Assembly (NCBI RefSeq): GCF_023065955.2 | Contig: NW_026623100.1 | Span: 68,452,727-68,516,726, forward strand | Reading direction: 5' to 3' | Length of the DNA stretch: 64,000 nucleotides | Origin: Ursus arctos | Lineage: Eukaryota; Chordata; Mammalia; Carnivora; Ursidae | Part shown: piece after piece, positions 1 through 11,515 of the stretch | Position numbering within the stretch: position 1 is the first letter of the stretch | Layout: each line of letters opens with the position of its first letter | Translations under genes and position numbers: made by a program | The notes under the pieces: generated by a model | Databases searched by the model: none | Told to the model about the DNA's origin: nothing | What the model saw: the letters and a program-made list of their open reading frames with translations, nothing else

Positions 1-1452
1 TATTGAAGTATAATTGACAATATAACATTATATTAGTTTCAGGTGCAAGGTTATCTCTATAAAATTAGATTAAAATTATTCCATTGCTTTTCAAAAATGC
101 TATACTATTACTAGATTTTATTTGCCTAAGCAATTCACTTCTAGAAGATATAATTCAAATTTCTTTCTCTGGTTACTATTCTTTTTTGATTTTTATTTTA
201 GTTCTATAATTTCTGTATCTATAGACCATTTGCAGTTCACAATGATTTTCTTCTCTGTGGATATACTTTCAGAATACATAGTTTTTGTCTTTATAACCAT
301 AAATGCTTTTATCTTAGATTTTTTTCTTATGTGCTTACTATTATACTAGCTTCCTTTTTAGTAAGATTGCCCTTTTATATATTTTCCTGTCCCTCTATAT
401 TAAAATTTTGGGTTTATTTTCTTCTAAAGTTAATTCTTGAAGTAGTTTATCTGAATGAAAAGTATTTTTTTTACTGTATGTAAATAGGTAAATAGATATT
501 TACTTCTTTACATTTGTAAGATTGCTAGTATATTTGAACTTTTTGTGACTTTGTGACTTTGTTTTATATTTTTACATTGGAACATCCCTAACATTAGACT
601 GTTTCTTACAATTGATGATATTCTTATGTTCTGCCTTCTGGGAATTGATTTTGTTTTTATTGCATTTGTTTCTGCCTTTAATATTGATTGATTTTTATTA
701 TTCATTTTCCTTTTACTTGTCTGGAAAGCATAGATTTTATTTCTATTTTAGTGCCTAACATTTGTTATATGATTGTTAAGCTCTTTGTATGTCTTATGGA
801 TAAGGCAATAAGATAATAGAATGGTATGAAAAAGGAGATTGTAAATGTAAAAAAAATAAATAAATTGAGGTCCGAAGAAACTCCATTTCAGAACCAATAA
901 ATAAAATAAAAACCACAAGCAAAGAATAGACACAACTGAAATGTGAATCTATATTTTTAATAAAAAGAATGCAGAACACAAAGACAAAGGAGTCAAGATA
1001 ATTAGAAATTAGATAACAGCTAGAGAGGACAGAAACTTGCAATTAAATACAAGGACAATTGATTTTTTTTAAAAAATAGAGAACACAACAAATGCAAACA
1101 AAACAAAAAAATAGAGTATAATTTCATAAAACGAATAAGGGATTGAACATAGGCATAAATGACATTGTTTTTATGTTCATACAATGCACTGTTTAAAGAG
1201 AAGATTAATAGAACCATAATGAGAAATTAAGTACATAATTACAAGAGGGCAAATTTCTGTTAATAAGATATAATAAGATCTATGTAATGGGCTAGCTCCT
1301 CCAACATTGAAATTGAGGGAGGAACTTCCTAAGATCTTACGAATGAATAGCTGTTAATCTACTGAAATGAGAGGACAAAGGCACCCAAGAAATAGTAATA
1401 GCATATGGGAAGACTTGAGGGAAAAAATAGCATGTTTTAGGAACTAAAAGGA
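1..1452. other. AT-rich stretch with no recognised gene or repeat
   Basis: Very AT-rich DNA with long T runs in the first 750 bases and A-rich runs from about 840 to 1240. The strand switch from T-rich to A-rich composition resembles decayed LINE sequence, but I could not match it confidently to a family. The short open frames here (up to about 80 codons) are what chance gives at this composition. Confidence 0.4.
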
Positions 1453-1459
1453 TATGCAT

Positions 1460-1864
1460 TGTTATGAGATGAATTGTGCCTCCCCCGCCTTTGACCCTCA
1501 AATTCCAATGTTGAAGCCCTAATGCCCAGAACCTCAGAATGGGACTGTATTTGAAGATAATTAAGTTAAAGTGAGGCTGTTGGGTTAGGCCCTAATCCAA
1601 TCTGATTGATGTCCATACATTAAGAGAAAATTTGGACTGAGAAAGACCCATCAGGGATATTTATGCACAGAAGAAAACCTTTACCGGGGCACAGTGAGGA
1701 GACAGCCATGTGCAAGCCAAGGAGAGAGGGCTCAGGAGAAATCAAACCTGCTAATACCTTGACTTTGGGCTTCCAGCCTCCAGAATTATGATGAAATAAA
1801 TATCTTTTATTTAAGCCAGCCAGTCTATGGTATTTTGTTGTGGTAGTGCTGGCAAGCTAATACA
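1460..1864 (+). mobile_element. Old MaLR/ERVL-type solo LTR
   Basis: The segment starts with TG and ends in TAATACA, as LTRs of this class do. It contains family-typical text: a gaattgtgcc start, 'cctcagaatgggactgtatt', 'ggccctaatccaat', 'ttccagcctccagaa', an AATAAA at 1795-1800 and a tttaagcc tail. These match the MST/MLT1-like LTRs I know. No internal retroviral region is attached. Flanking 5-bp duplications are not clear. Subfamily is uncertain. Confidence 0.75.
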
Positions 1865-2139
1865 TGTACCTAGATGGAGTTGAAAGCGAGGAGAGTGAAG
1901 GAAGATGAAAATGACATAAAACCAAAGCTAGATCCTGCAGGTTTAATAAACCATGCAAAGGGTGATCTTCTGTATTTCAAGTAGAATGGGAAACATTCTC
2001 GAAGAGTTTGAAACAGTGCCATGACATAATCAGATCTGCATTTTACAATCATCAGTCTAGTTGCTTTATGGGAAATGGCTTGGAAAGAGACCAGACTGTA
2101 TGGAAAACTTTTTTGGTAGTCCAGTAATGAGATGAAGGT

Positions 2140-2502
2140 TGCTGGGGACTGAATGTTTGTGCCACATCCCCAATTCACATGTTGAACTCTATTCCCTAAT
2201 GTGATGGTATTTGGATATGGGGCCTTTAGGAAGTAATTAGGTTGTGATGGTGGAGCCTTCATGATGGGATTAATATAGACAGAGACATGAGAGAGCTTGC
2301 TTCCTCTCTGTCTCCATCATGTTGAGGAAATAGCAGGAAGGTGGCTGTCTATAAACCAGGAAGATGGTCCTTACCAGAACCAAACTAACTGTCCCTTTGA
2401 CCTTCAACTTCCCAGACTCCAGAACTATGAGAAATAAATGTCTGTTGTTTAAGCTAACTCAGTCAATGGTATTTGTTGGAGTAGCCTGAGTTGACTAAAA
2501 TG
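2140..2502 (+). mobile_element. Second old MaLR/ERVL-type LTR, same orientation
   Basis: Contains gactgaatgtttgtgccac, 'aattcacatgttgaa', 'aatgtgatggtatttgg', 'ggagccttcatgatggga', 'aaccaggaag', 'agactccagaactatgag' and AATAAA at 2433-2438, followed by tgtttaag. This is the same broad LTR class as the copy 280 bp upstream, but it differs in sequence and length, so the two are unlikely to be the LTR pair of one provirus. It is a solo, decayed copy. Confidence 0.75.
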
Positions 2503-3614
2503 AAGGTAGTCTATCTACACTGTGCTTTCAAATCCTAATCTACTACTATACCGTGCATACCTACTATGCCATACTTCTACATTCTCATGGAAGTGTCCCT
2601 GCTTTCACTGTAGCACCTAAATCATTGCACAATAATTTAGCTGTCTACAAACATATATTTATCTGCATTAAACACTGTGTTCTCTCATGATGGGAATCTT
2701 ATCTGATTTATCTTGATTTTTGGAGCACTGCATGGCATCTGAAGGTATTCAACAAGTCTGAGTTACCTTTCCAGAAAATTCTACAACATGACTATTGAAT
2801 TTTTATTCTGAACTCCTGTTAACTCCATTGTCATCCTTGTGGTTCGCTGTTACACGGTGTCTGGTGATGACCTATAGAAATGTGGAAACATCCATCTGAC
2901 TGCCATAGAAAAGTCAGAATTGTCATCTTCTTTGATTCTCCATAAAACCCTCCTATGTTTTGTATTGATTTATCCATTTAATGTGCTCTTTCTATCTCTC
3001 CAGGTAAAATCATGCATTTTCTTGCTTCTGGCTCTGCTTGGAAAGTTGGTCAGCATCTTTGCCGATACCTTGTATTTGAGGCTTTGTACCATAGGTTGTG
3101 ATTGATTTACCACATGTGAGTATTTGCATTTCCTATTCATCCTTTGATGTTTCTTTGTTTTTCTTTGTAGCTGGGTTTGCTCTAATGCAAGTAGGATTAA
3201 CATCTTCAAACACTTATATCTGAATTCTCCTGAGGTCCTCCTGATCCTTTACTTGAAACTTTCTTCCCTGAGGTACACTTGCCTTTCATGCAAGCAGATT
3301 TGTTAGATGAAGAAAGTTTTTGAGTAATATGGAGACTTTCATTCTTGATTTTGGATATTTGTGTCATTAGATAACCTCAGAAAGGATAAACAATTATTTA
3401 GTCGCCTTGAGGTGAAGTTTGGGTTTCCCTGTCTTGTAATAGTTGACACAGAAATAAATTCTGTGAGCCATTCAGCTTTGGTGGAAATTTTTTATTGTAT
3501 GCTGCTGATTGAAAACGATCCCATGTCTATACTACATATCTGGTTGGATTGTATTTCCTGAAAAGGATTTAGGAAAAACAAGCAGTGAAGCTTCAACTTG
3601 GCAAATTTCAGTTA
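2503..3614. other. Unassigned non-coding DNA
   Basis: About 1.1 kb without a repeat I can name. Several 60-80 codon frames on both strands overlap each other and lack any recognisable domain; I treat them as chance. Confidence 0.4.
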
Positions 3615-3765
3615 TTCATTTATGTACCACGTGTATTTGGTATATACTATGTGCTGAAAATATCCTAGTTACTTGGTTTATGGCATTAATAAGACAGTGT
3701 CTGTCTGTGGAGATATATTCAGTATAGTGAGGAAGATAGAAATATTAAAATAACTGTAATATGTT
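3615..3765 (-). mobile_element. Possible L2 3' fragment, antisense
   Basis: Reads like the complement of an L2 tail: 'tactatgtgctgaaaat', then 'taataagacagtgtctgtc' and 'gaggaagatag', in the usual order of the antisense L2 3' end. It is strongly diverged, so the call is tentative. Confidence 0.3.
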
Positions 3766-4677
3766 GATTGATGTCATATCCATGATTGGGGTATGCATTT
3801 GGAGCTGTCAATATGATCCCGGGTCCCATTTATTTCTTTATGCTGAACGGGCCTAGAGTATGTCAAAAGTCTGACTTAAGACCACTCTTGGTCCTCTTTG
3901 GACCTGGAAACAAAAGATCTTCGATCCGACCTAACATTAGTCATCTTGAAAAGCGATGAAGTAAAAGTTTATGTATCACACTCAGGATAATGAACAGAAG
4001 TGGAGAAGGAATTAGAAAGTAGAAGTGTCTCAGTGTTAATTTTATCACCCACCCACCCACCTCCAAGAGAAGTGAATATTTAAAACTGGAAGACTAGAGC
4101 TGTACCCAAAGGTCGTAGTGGGACCTAGTGATTCTCATTTTAGCATTTAAGACTAACTGGCATATGTTCCTGGCAATCTCATTGCATAAATTAGATTTTA
4201 AATAAATGAAGTAGGAAACATTCTCAGAAAATGAGGACATTCAAATTTAGAATTTCAAAATTGAGCATCTTTTTTTTGACCCCTAAACAAGTTGGCTTTC
4301 TGTTTATAGACTATGCTTTAATGTATCAGCATATAAACTGAGGAATAAGTGGTTGGAAAAAAATATTTCAGGTTGTACAGTGGAGGCAGGGGAAAAGGAG
4401 CACACATTGGGAAGAGTCAATGGGGAGTTAGATATGGTATGGGAATTTTGAGCGAATGTAATGAATTCTTGGTAGCTTGTGGGATTCAAGCACAGAGCAA
4501 TGCCAATGTAATTTCTGTGGGCTGCAAGAGGAGACATGATAAAGCCAATATGGGTTGATTAAAGAAATGCCTGAGCCTGTGAACAAATGTAATTGGAGGA
4601 CTGGCTCCCAGACTCTTGTTACCTCTTTTTAGAGAAGTGAAGGATCTATGTCATAGGTACTTAGTCTATAATACTAT
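3766..4677. other. Unassigned non-coding DNA
   Basis: No recognisable repeat or gene. It includes a short cccacccacccacc run near 4050. Small overlapping open frames on both strands around 4300-4560 show no family resemblance. Confidence 0.4.
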
Positions 4678-4925
4678 TAAAAGCTAATATTTTTAAGCTC
4701 TGACTATGAGCTAGGACTGTTCTAAGTGCTAACATATATTGTCATTTAATCTTTCCAACAACTCCAAGGAGTGGGGGCTGTTATTCCCACTCTTAAAGGA
4801 TGAAAGAGAAAGGATGAATAACTGTCCTAAAGTCACACAGCTGGAGAGTGGACAAGCCAGGATTTAGCCTGAGGAAACCCAGCTCCAGAACTCACTATGA
4901 GATTCTTAACCACTATGTGAAGGAT
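4678..4925 (+). mobile_element. MIR SINE
   Basis: The order of conserved MIR blocks is intact: 'aagctctgactatgagct', 'ctgttctaagtgctaac', 'gtcatttaatctttcc', 'aacaactccaaggag', the conserved core 'aaagtcacacagctgg', 'gccaggatttagcctg' and 'ttcttaaccactatg'. This is an ancient tRNA-derived, L2-mobilised SINE and one of the best preserved MIR copies in the window. Confidence 0.9.
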
Positions 4926-5704
4926 CTGGTGATACTTGGGTGATAAGCCATTTTCATGGATCTCAGAATGCCATGGAAATCACTAAGTTAGGTCTTGGCT
5001 TACTTTTGGGAGACTATGCCTACATATAAAACCCAGAAACCCACTCGTCAAAATTGGATTTATTGCCTCTCTGCTCCAAATTCATTTTTTGGTACCTGCT
5101 CTGTATGCCAGATTAAACATTTCTCCTTAATAATGAGCACAATGTGAAGCTCTGTGGAGAGAGCAACGAGGCACATTGCATGAGAAGAGGACTTCTCTTC
5201 ATGGTTTTGGTTGTTGTGTTTGCTTCTGCGTGCTCCTGCTGCATGACTGGTCTGCAGTGTGAGTGTACTGGGACATCTGGCAGCACCCCCAGAGCACAGT
5301 ACCTCAGATACCTCATAGTCATAGCCCAGGCCCAGGGACCACTTTCATGTAGTTCTCCGGACATGAACACCGATTGCTCCAAACCTGCAGTCATGCATGC
5401 CCTAAATCCCTTGGCCTGTCTACTCGCCAGTCTTGGCTCACTTGTGAGTTGGAGGGTTTTTCCTACCTGTTCAGCAACTGTGGACAAGCATTAGAGTAGG
5501 CCAGCCAGTGAACTTGTCCAGCATCATGTAGTCTGCAACTCAGGAAACTATGCCTTCATCCATGAGGTCTGAACCCCACTCTTGGAGAGGCATCCCCTTC
5601 CAATTCTGTCTTTGCACCCTCACCATCAGCCCTAGAGTACCTGTCTAAGTTCTTTTTACATTTTTGCTGGTCCTTTGATCATAGCTTAATAAATTATTTG
5701 TATC
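4926..5704. other. Unassigned, locally GC-richer segment
   Basis: Between about 5110 and 5500 the GC content rises above its surroundings and frames of 116 codons (+) and 124 codons (-) overlap almost completely. Neither has a recognisable domain, a codon pattern I can defend, or splice context. The sense frame starts with a hydrophobic cysteine-rich stretch, but this looks like composition. I do not call a gene. Confidence 0.4.
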
Positions 5705-5930
5705 AAGCTTCCCCTTTTTATTTTTTTATTTATTTTATAATAATTTTGTATTATGTTATGTTAGTCACTATACAGTACATCCTTAGTTTTTGATGTAGTG
5801 TTCCATGATTCATTAGTTGTGTATAACACCCAGTGCACCATGCAATATGTGTCCTCCTTAATACCCATCACCAGCCTATCCCAATCCCCTCCCTCCCTCC
5901 CCTCTGAAGCCCTCAGTTTGTAATTATCAT
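5705..5930 (-). mobile_element. Carnivore L1 3' end, antisense, truncated
   Basis: After a T-rich run (complement of the poly-A tail) the text 'tatgttagtcactatacag', 'tacatccttagtttttgat', 'ccatgattcattagttgtg', 'cacccagtgcaccatgcaa' and 'cctctgaagccctcagttt' matches the complement of the L1 3' UTR typical of carnivore genomes. It is 5'-truncated like most L1 copies. I could not define a clean target-site duplication. Confidence 0.8.
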
Positions 5931-6072
5931 GTGGTTTCTATTTCCTGATTGGATGCAGACTGATAGAAAAGCCAAGCAGCCTGGGTACTATGAGTCCTCC
6001 AATACATATAAAGTATATTTTGAGGAGTATGTTCCTCGCTCATTGTGGGAAATGGTGGAGGAAGCTTTCTCA

Positions 6073-6075
<3 letters not shown>

Positions 6076-6114
<39 letters not shown>
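6076..6114. repeat. (TG)n microsatellite
   Basis: An uninterrupted TG dinucleotide run of about 19 units. Uninterrupted tracts of this length are usually polymorphic. It produces an artefactual Val-Cys repeat in one open frame. Confidence 0.98.
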
Positions 6115-6116
<2 letters not shown>

Positions 6117-6819
6117 GTTTTGAAGTTGGGAGTACAGCATATACTTCTCAGGTATTCTGATGTTGAATCTCTGTCCTAGGAATAGGAGAATGAGGAACTG
6201 AGTTCCTACACATTAGACAATATTTCCTACTCAAATGCCAGATCGAGCAACTCATGGACAGAGAGTGAATCTGAAACCGTCCTTTGAAAGATTCAAGTCC
6301 ATAAATCAATGACTAGATTACAGTTTGTGATGCCTTTTGAAATTTACAAGAAAGATAATGTGTGTAACATTCTTCAAAAATTGTCTAATGCAAGTATAAT
6401 TCAGAACAATTTACTAATGTGCAGTGATTTATACAGAGACTGAGTTTTGCTTAAGAATTTCCAAATGGAATGCAGGAGAGAGAATAGCCGAATTGAAATG
6501 GCTCTTACAAGTTATGAAAAAGATGGGATATCTTACGAAAAATGCTATCACCAGGGCATTCAGAGTGGGCACATGCTGACCTTACAGTGTCACGACGTCC
6601 AGCCCATGTGAACTGTGATTGCTTCCATGCATCTGCTGCACCCCACCTTCCCTCCTCCCCCCTGGATCTGAAATATGACCCTTCACATGAATAACGCTGG
6701 TGACAGGATAAGCAGAGCAAACAGCAGTTTTTATGTAATGAGAATGGTCATGGGGTAGGTGGTGTGTCCATATTTAGCACTCATCATCACAGTGTTCTAG
6801 TTTTATCTACCCTCATGCA
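6115..6819. other. Unassigned non-coding DNA
   Basis: No gene or confidently recognised repeat. The short minus-strand frame at 6505-6720 has no family resemblance. Confidence 0.4.
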
Positions 6820-8151
6820 CTCATTCCACCTCCCCCACTGGATTATAATGAAGAAAATTCCAGACATTATGTTAGGTTGAATTGTGAAATTGCTGATATT
6901 TGAGATTTTCTGACCAAGAGAGAGTTTGGTTTTATATGATCAACTTAATGCTACTTTACCTGAGAGTACTTCAGTACCTATTTCAAGAAGAAAAGAGCTG
7001 TTTTAAGATATGGTCAAAATGCTATTATTACACCAACAAATATGACAGATTTCTTTAATATCATCAAATATCTAATTGACGTTCAAATTACCTTGAATAT
7101 CCATCTTTTAATAGTTGTTTTGTCTGTAATTTTCTTCTCTTGTCTGGACCTAGTCAAATTTTGATAGCAGGGTTAGAATGACTTCATAAAGTGAGTTGGT
7201 AAGTGTTCTCTCCACCTCTGTTTTACGAAAGAGTTTTGTGTAAGCTTGGTAGCATCCGTAGTTTAAATGGTGATCGATTTTACTAGTGAGGCCATCTGAA
7301 CCTGAAGTTAGTTTTCTTTTTGAGAAAGGTTTAAACTACAAATTTAATTTCTTTCAAAAGACACAGGGCTAGTCATATTTTCTATTTCTACCTGTGGCAA
7401 AATTGGTAAATTGTGTTTTTGAGGAATTTTCCCATTTCAGATTGTTGACTTTAGTGGTAGAAAGCTGTTCATAATACTCACTTTATCATTTTTAGATCTG
7501 TAAAATCAGTAGTGGTTATTGTTGTTGATTGTAATTTAATCCTGTTGTTGTCAGAGAACATACTCTGAGTGATTTCAATCCTTTAAAAGTAATGAGACTA
7601 GTTTTATAGCCTGGCATATGATCTTTCCTGATGCGCTATCCATATCGACTTTAACAGAATGCGTTTAAAGTTGTCAGAGGCAGTGTTGCATAAATATTAA
7701 TTAAATCAAGATAACTTCTATTGCTATTCAAATATTCTTCATTCTTATTGAACTTCTTTTGTCAACCCGTCTATCAATTACTGACAAAGGAGTGTTGAAA
7801 TCTACAACTAAGTCCATTTCTCTTTTTAGGATTTTTTTCCTTTCAATTTTTCCTTTATGTATTTTGAAGATCCACCATTGGATGTGTATTTATTCAGTAT
7901 CTGATGTTGTCTTGACAAAATTATCCTTCTGTGCTTATGAAATGCCTCTCTTTATTTCAAGTGCTACTTCTTGTCTTAAAGTCTTACATTATTAGTGCCT
8001 TATTAGCGCCTCTCCACTTCCTTAAACTTGATGGTTGAATTTTGTAGTTTCTATCCTTTTACTTCTACTGATAGGTATGTTTATATTTAATAAATTTAGA
8101 TATAGCTGATCTGGAATTTTTATCCAGTTTGACTCTATGAGAAATTTTCTT

Positions 8152-8361
8152 TTTTTTATTTTTAAAGATTTTATTTATTTATTTGAGACAGAGAGGGAGA
8201 GAGAGTGAGCATGAGTGGTGGGGAGGAGCAGAGGGAAAGGGAGAAGCAGACTCCCTGGTGAGCAAGGAGCCTGACATGGGGCTCGATCCTAGGACCCTGA
8301 GATCATGACCTGAGCCAACGGCAGACGCTTAACCCACTGAGCCACCCAGGCTCCCTAGGTA
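8152..8361 (-). mobile_element. SINEC (Can-SINE), antisense
   Basis: Antisense tRNA-Lys-derived carnivore SINE: a T-rich start with 'taaagattttatttattt', GA-rich body, 'ggggctcgatcctaggacc', 'gatcatgacctgagcc' and 'cactgagccacccaggc' at the head end. The target-site duplication agaaattttctt is present at 8140-8151 and 8362-8373. The insertion lies inside the older antisense L1, so it is younger than that element. Confidence 0.95.
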
Positions 8362-8638
8362 AGAAATTTTCTTAATCGAGGAAGTGTATTTATTGATATG
8401 GTTGGATTTAAGTTTATCAGCTTATCAACAAACTGTTTGTTCCCTTTCCTTTTTTCCTCCTTTCTGCCTACCTTAGGTTAATCAGAAAACATTTTCTGGT
8501 ATTCTATCTTCTCTATTGGAGTTTTGCTTTAATTTTGTATTAATTTTTAGTAATTGCTCAAGTTACTATAATATACATCTTTAACTTATCTGTACTTCAC
8601 GTATAATGTGAGAACTTTATAAAAATATAAATCAGTGT

Positions 8639-8816
8639 CAGGGCGCCTGGGTGGTTTAGGAGTCAGGCATCTGCCTTCAGCTCAAGTCATGATCCCAGGG
8701 TCCTGGGATCTAGCCCCACGTTGGGCTCCTTGCTCAGTGTGGAACCTGCTTCTCCCTCTCCTTCTGCCCCTCCCCCTCCTGCTCTTGCTCTCTCTCAAAT
8801 AAATAAATAAAATCTT
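8639..8816 (+). mobile_element. SINEC (Can-SINE)
   Basis: Sense copy starting gggcgcctgggtgg, with 'ctcaagtcatgatccc', 'gggtcctgggatc', a CT-rich body and an (AAAT)n tail ending aatctt. A 17-bp target-site duplication (aaaatataaatcagtgt) flanks it at 8622-8638 and 8817-8833. The tRNA-like head still shows A- and B-box-like blocks. It sits inside the antisense L1 relic. Confidence 0.96.
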
Positions 8817-10239
8817 AAAATATAAATCAGTGTATCCCTCAGAGAATCAATGAATCCCTTTCTTTTCTAGTGCTAATTTGGTCCTATATTTTTACATATG
8901 CATGTATTTAAACCCCAATATACAGAACTATTACTAATTTTTTTAAACATTTAACTATTTTAAAAAGAATTTAAGAAATGAAAAAAAAAATCTACTTAAG
9001 TTTTACTATTTCACTTTGTTTCTTCCTTTAGATCTAATTTTCTATCTGGTATCATTTCCTTTCAACCCACAAACCTTTCTTCTGCATTTCTAGTGGGATT
9101 CTTTGAGCTATAAATTCCTTCAGTTTTCATTCATCTGAAAACATCTTTATTTTAAAATGATTTTTGAAGGATATTTTTATTGGGTATAGAATTCTAGGAT
9201 GTGTTATTTATTCAGTATTTTAAAGATTTTGTTCTGTCAGATTTTTTTTTCCCCCTATGGTTTCTGATGAGAAGCAAGTCATCATTCTTATGCTTATTTC
9301 TTTGGTTGCTTTTATGATTTTGTTTTTGTTCTTGTTATTTTTTTAAGGAGTTTGAGTATAATATACCTAGGTGTGGTTTTCTTCATATTTATCTGCTTAT
9401 AGTTTGCTGAGTGTCTTGGATCTATTGGTTGATATCCTTAATCAAATGTGGGAAAATTTGAGCCAGTATTCTCGCCAAGTATTTTTTCTGCCCCATTTTC
9501 TCTTGTTTTTCCTTTTGAGTCTCTAATTTTATGTAGTTTTTTTTTCTCTTGAATATGGGTTACATTTTCCTGATGCTTGCTATACACAGTAATTATTGAT
9601 TATACAGATACTATGACTGAAGTATGGATACTCTGGATTCTGTTAACTTCTAAGTGATGTTTTATTTTTTCAGGCAGCTAAATTATTTGTAGGTTATCTC
9701 GACACTGGGAAAACTTAGATATAGGCTTTGTTATTTCAATTTTGTCTGTGATCTAGGGTAAGGCCCTTCCTGAGTCATGAATATGTTCTTACTTTTATGG
9801 CCTTGCCCTTCTAAGATTTTAAAAGTAAGTCTAAGTTGTTTTCCAATCCTCTTTAACATGGCAGGACTTGAAGCCTGAAGTTCTCCTCTCCAACACTGAG
9901 CAGCCGTTGAAAATCTCTGCTCAACTCCTCAGCCTTCTAACCCTTCCAGTTCTTCCAGTTTCACACTTGGTGTCTACTCTTGCCTTTTGCATATCCAGAT
10001 CAGAATATCAAGATTTGATTGATATTTATGTGCAGAATTTGGGGCTCCTCCTATTTCTGTATCCTTATTATAGGTTTGTCTTCTTGATCGCATGCTTTTG
10101 GCAGCTCTCAGCTCTGCCCTTATTCCTCCCCAGATGAGATTGTGACTTTTCACTTGAGGTTTATCCACCACATACTGTGAACAGGAGAATTTCCTCTAGG
10201 GAAGAACTGGTTTCATGTGGCTCTCACCTAATTTGTTTC

Positions 10240-10640
10240 ATTGCTTTCAAGGGTCACACCCCCTCCATTTTCTTCCTGCTTTTGCTTTTTCTCCAATGAC
10301 TTCAACATTATTTTCTTTTTTATCTTGAGGCAAGTTTGTGGTCCAAGGCTTGGAACTTTACAGGCTAGCCTGTCATTATCAGAAGTGATATCAGTATCAG
10401 AAGTGATACTCCCTAACCATCTACTTTAGTCTTTTATTTGGACCATGGTAACATCCTCCTATCTGATCTCTCCGTTTATAATCCTTCCTCCCACTCCTCC
10501 CCACACACCTTTGTGTATAGGACATTCAGAGTAGTTTTTCTGAAAAAAAGAAAAACAATTTTGATTTTTTTTCCTGCTCCTGTGTAAACTATCCCAGAGC
10601 TTCCTTTTGCTTCCAATTTAAAGTATACACCAGCTTTCTA
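10240..10640 (+). mobile_element. Possible L2 relic
   Basis: The run 'gaccatggtaacatcctcc', 'tatctgatctctccg', 'cattcagagtag' and 'gtaaactatcccagagctt' follows the order of the L2 C-terminal RT and 3' region, at high divergence. The region also holds a tandem duplication of tatcagaagtgata at 10377-10390 and 10395-10408. Confidence 0.35.
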
Positions 10641-10846
10641 GGTATAAAAATAAGACCTAAAAATTTAATAATTTTAAAGTGCTCCAAATTGGGTGCATCA
10701 GGTGAATCTGTATCAAGTTTACCTTTCCAGCCACATTGCCTGATAATGGCTTCCACTTCAGTCTCTGTATTTCTGACTTCCTGAAAAACTTATTTTCCCC
10801 AAAGATGGCATGCTGTATGGAACCATTCTTTTCCCTCATTGTTACA

Positions 10847-10884
<38 letters not shown>

Positions 10885-10886
10885 TA
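10847..10886. repeat. (TCTG)n(TCTA)n compound microsatellite
   Basis: About four TCTG units run directly into about five TCTA units. It abuts the start of an LTR relic. Compound tetranucleotides like this are often variable in length. Confidence 0.95.
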
Positions 10887-11278
10887 TTAGTTTCCAAAGG
10901 CTGCCATAACAAAACAAACTGGGGAGCTTAAAAAAATACAAAGTTATTGTCTCTCAGTTTTTGAGGCTAGAAATCCAAAATCAAAGTGTCAACAGGATCA
11001 TGTTCTTCCTGAAAGCTCCAAGGGAGGATCCTAGATAGATTCATCACTTCAGTATTTGCCTCCATCAATACCTAGCATTTTCCCTCTGTGTCTAACTTTT
11101 TCTCTTTTTATAAGGACATCAATTTTTACATTAGGTCCCATCCTAATGCAGAATGAGCTTGTCTTAACTTCATTACATCTGCAAACACCCTGTTTTTAAA
11201 TAAGGTCACATTTATAGGTTCCTTGCAGATATAAATTTGGGGGTAGAATGGAATAGCTAAACTTTATTTGCCCTATTC
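10887..11278 (-). mobile_element. MaLR-type LTR, antisense
   Basis: Reads as the complement of the same LTR class seen at 1.46-1.86 kb: 'attagtttccaaaggctgc', 'ataacaaaacaaactgggg', 'tttttgaggctagaaatcc', 'tttttataaggacatca', 'ttaggtcccatcctaatg', 'ttacatctgcaaacacc' and 'aataaggtcacatttatag'. It is an old solo LTR with no internal region. Confidence 0.75.
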
Positions 11279-11329
11279 CAGTCAAACAACTCTCTTCTTT
11301 GAGCAATTTTCTGATATTTTCATAAAATA

Positions 11330-11515
11330 TTTCTCCTTCCATTGAGTAGTGCTGTGTCTACCACACATAGCACGGATTTGTTTTCCTGCCTGCCTCCTCC
11401 AACAATTTTGAGTCCTTGGAGAAAGATTGGTTTATTATTTATCTTTGCTTCTCCAGAGACTTCTTCAATGCCTACCTTAGAGTAAATGCTTAATAAATGT
11501 TTGATAAATGAATGA
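11330..11515 (+). mobile_element. L2 3' end
   Basis: Ends with the L2 signature tail 'gagtaaatgcttaataaat' then 'gtttgataaatgaatga', preceded by diverged tail text. Only the last ~180 bases of the element are recognisable. Confidence 0.6.

Larger units (their letters stand above)
6820..10230 (-). mobile_element. Long antisense L1 relic (L1M/HAL1-like)
   Basis: Read on the minus strand, this is an old LINE-1 in the expected order. The 3' UTR-like part is at 6820-7130. An RT segment follows whose GPDGF-like motif is degenerate (complement of 7288-7302, reading GSDGL). The endonuclease region has a VVDFNTP-like motif (complement of about 7791-7811; VGDFNTP in L1). The 5' region at about 9000-10230 includes 'tatagaattctagg', 'actctggattctgtta' and 'gcagaatttggggctcc'. 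Most of the RT C-terminus is missing. Both frames are broken by many stops. SINEs have inserted at 8152-8361 and 8639-8816. Its age makes it inactive; the exact subfamily is uncertain. Confidence 0.8.

Noticed and set aside
5929..6123. Frame encoding a Val-Cys repeat (also at 31447-31674)
   Set aside because: The repeat is a translation of a (TG)n microsatellite, not a protein feature.
8639..8720. tRNA-like head with A- and B-box-like blocks, which might be called a tRNA gene
   Set aside because: It is the tRNA-Lys-derived head of a SINEC; the tail and target-site duplications show a retroposon, and the clover-leaf is degraded. The same applies to all other SINE heads here.
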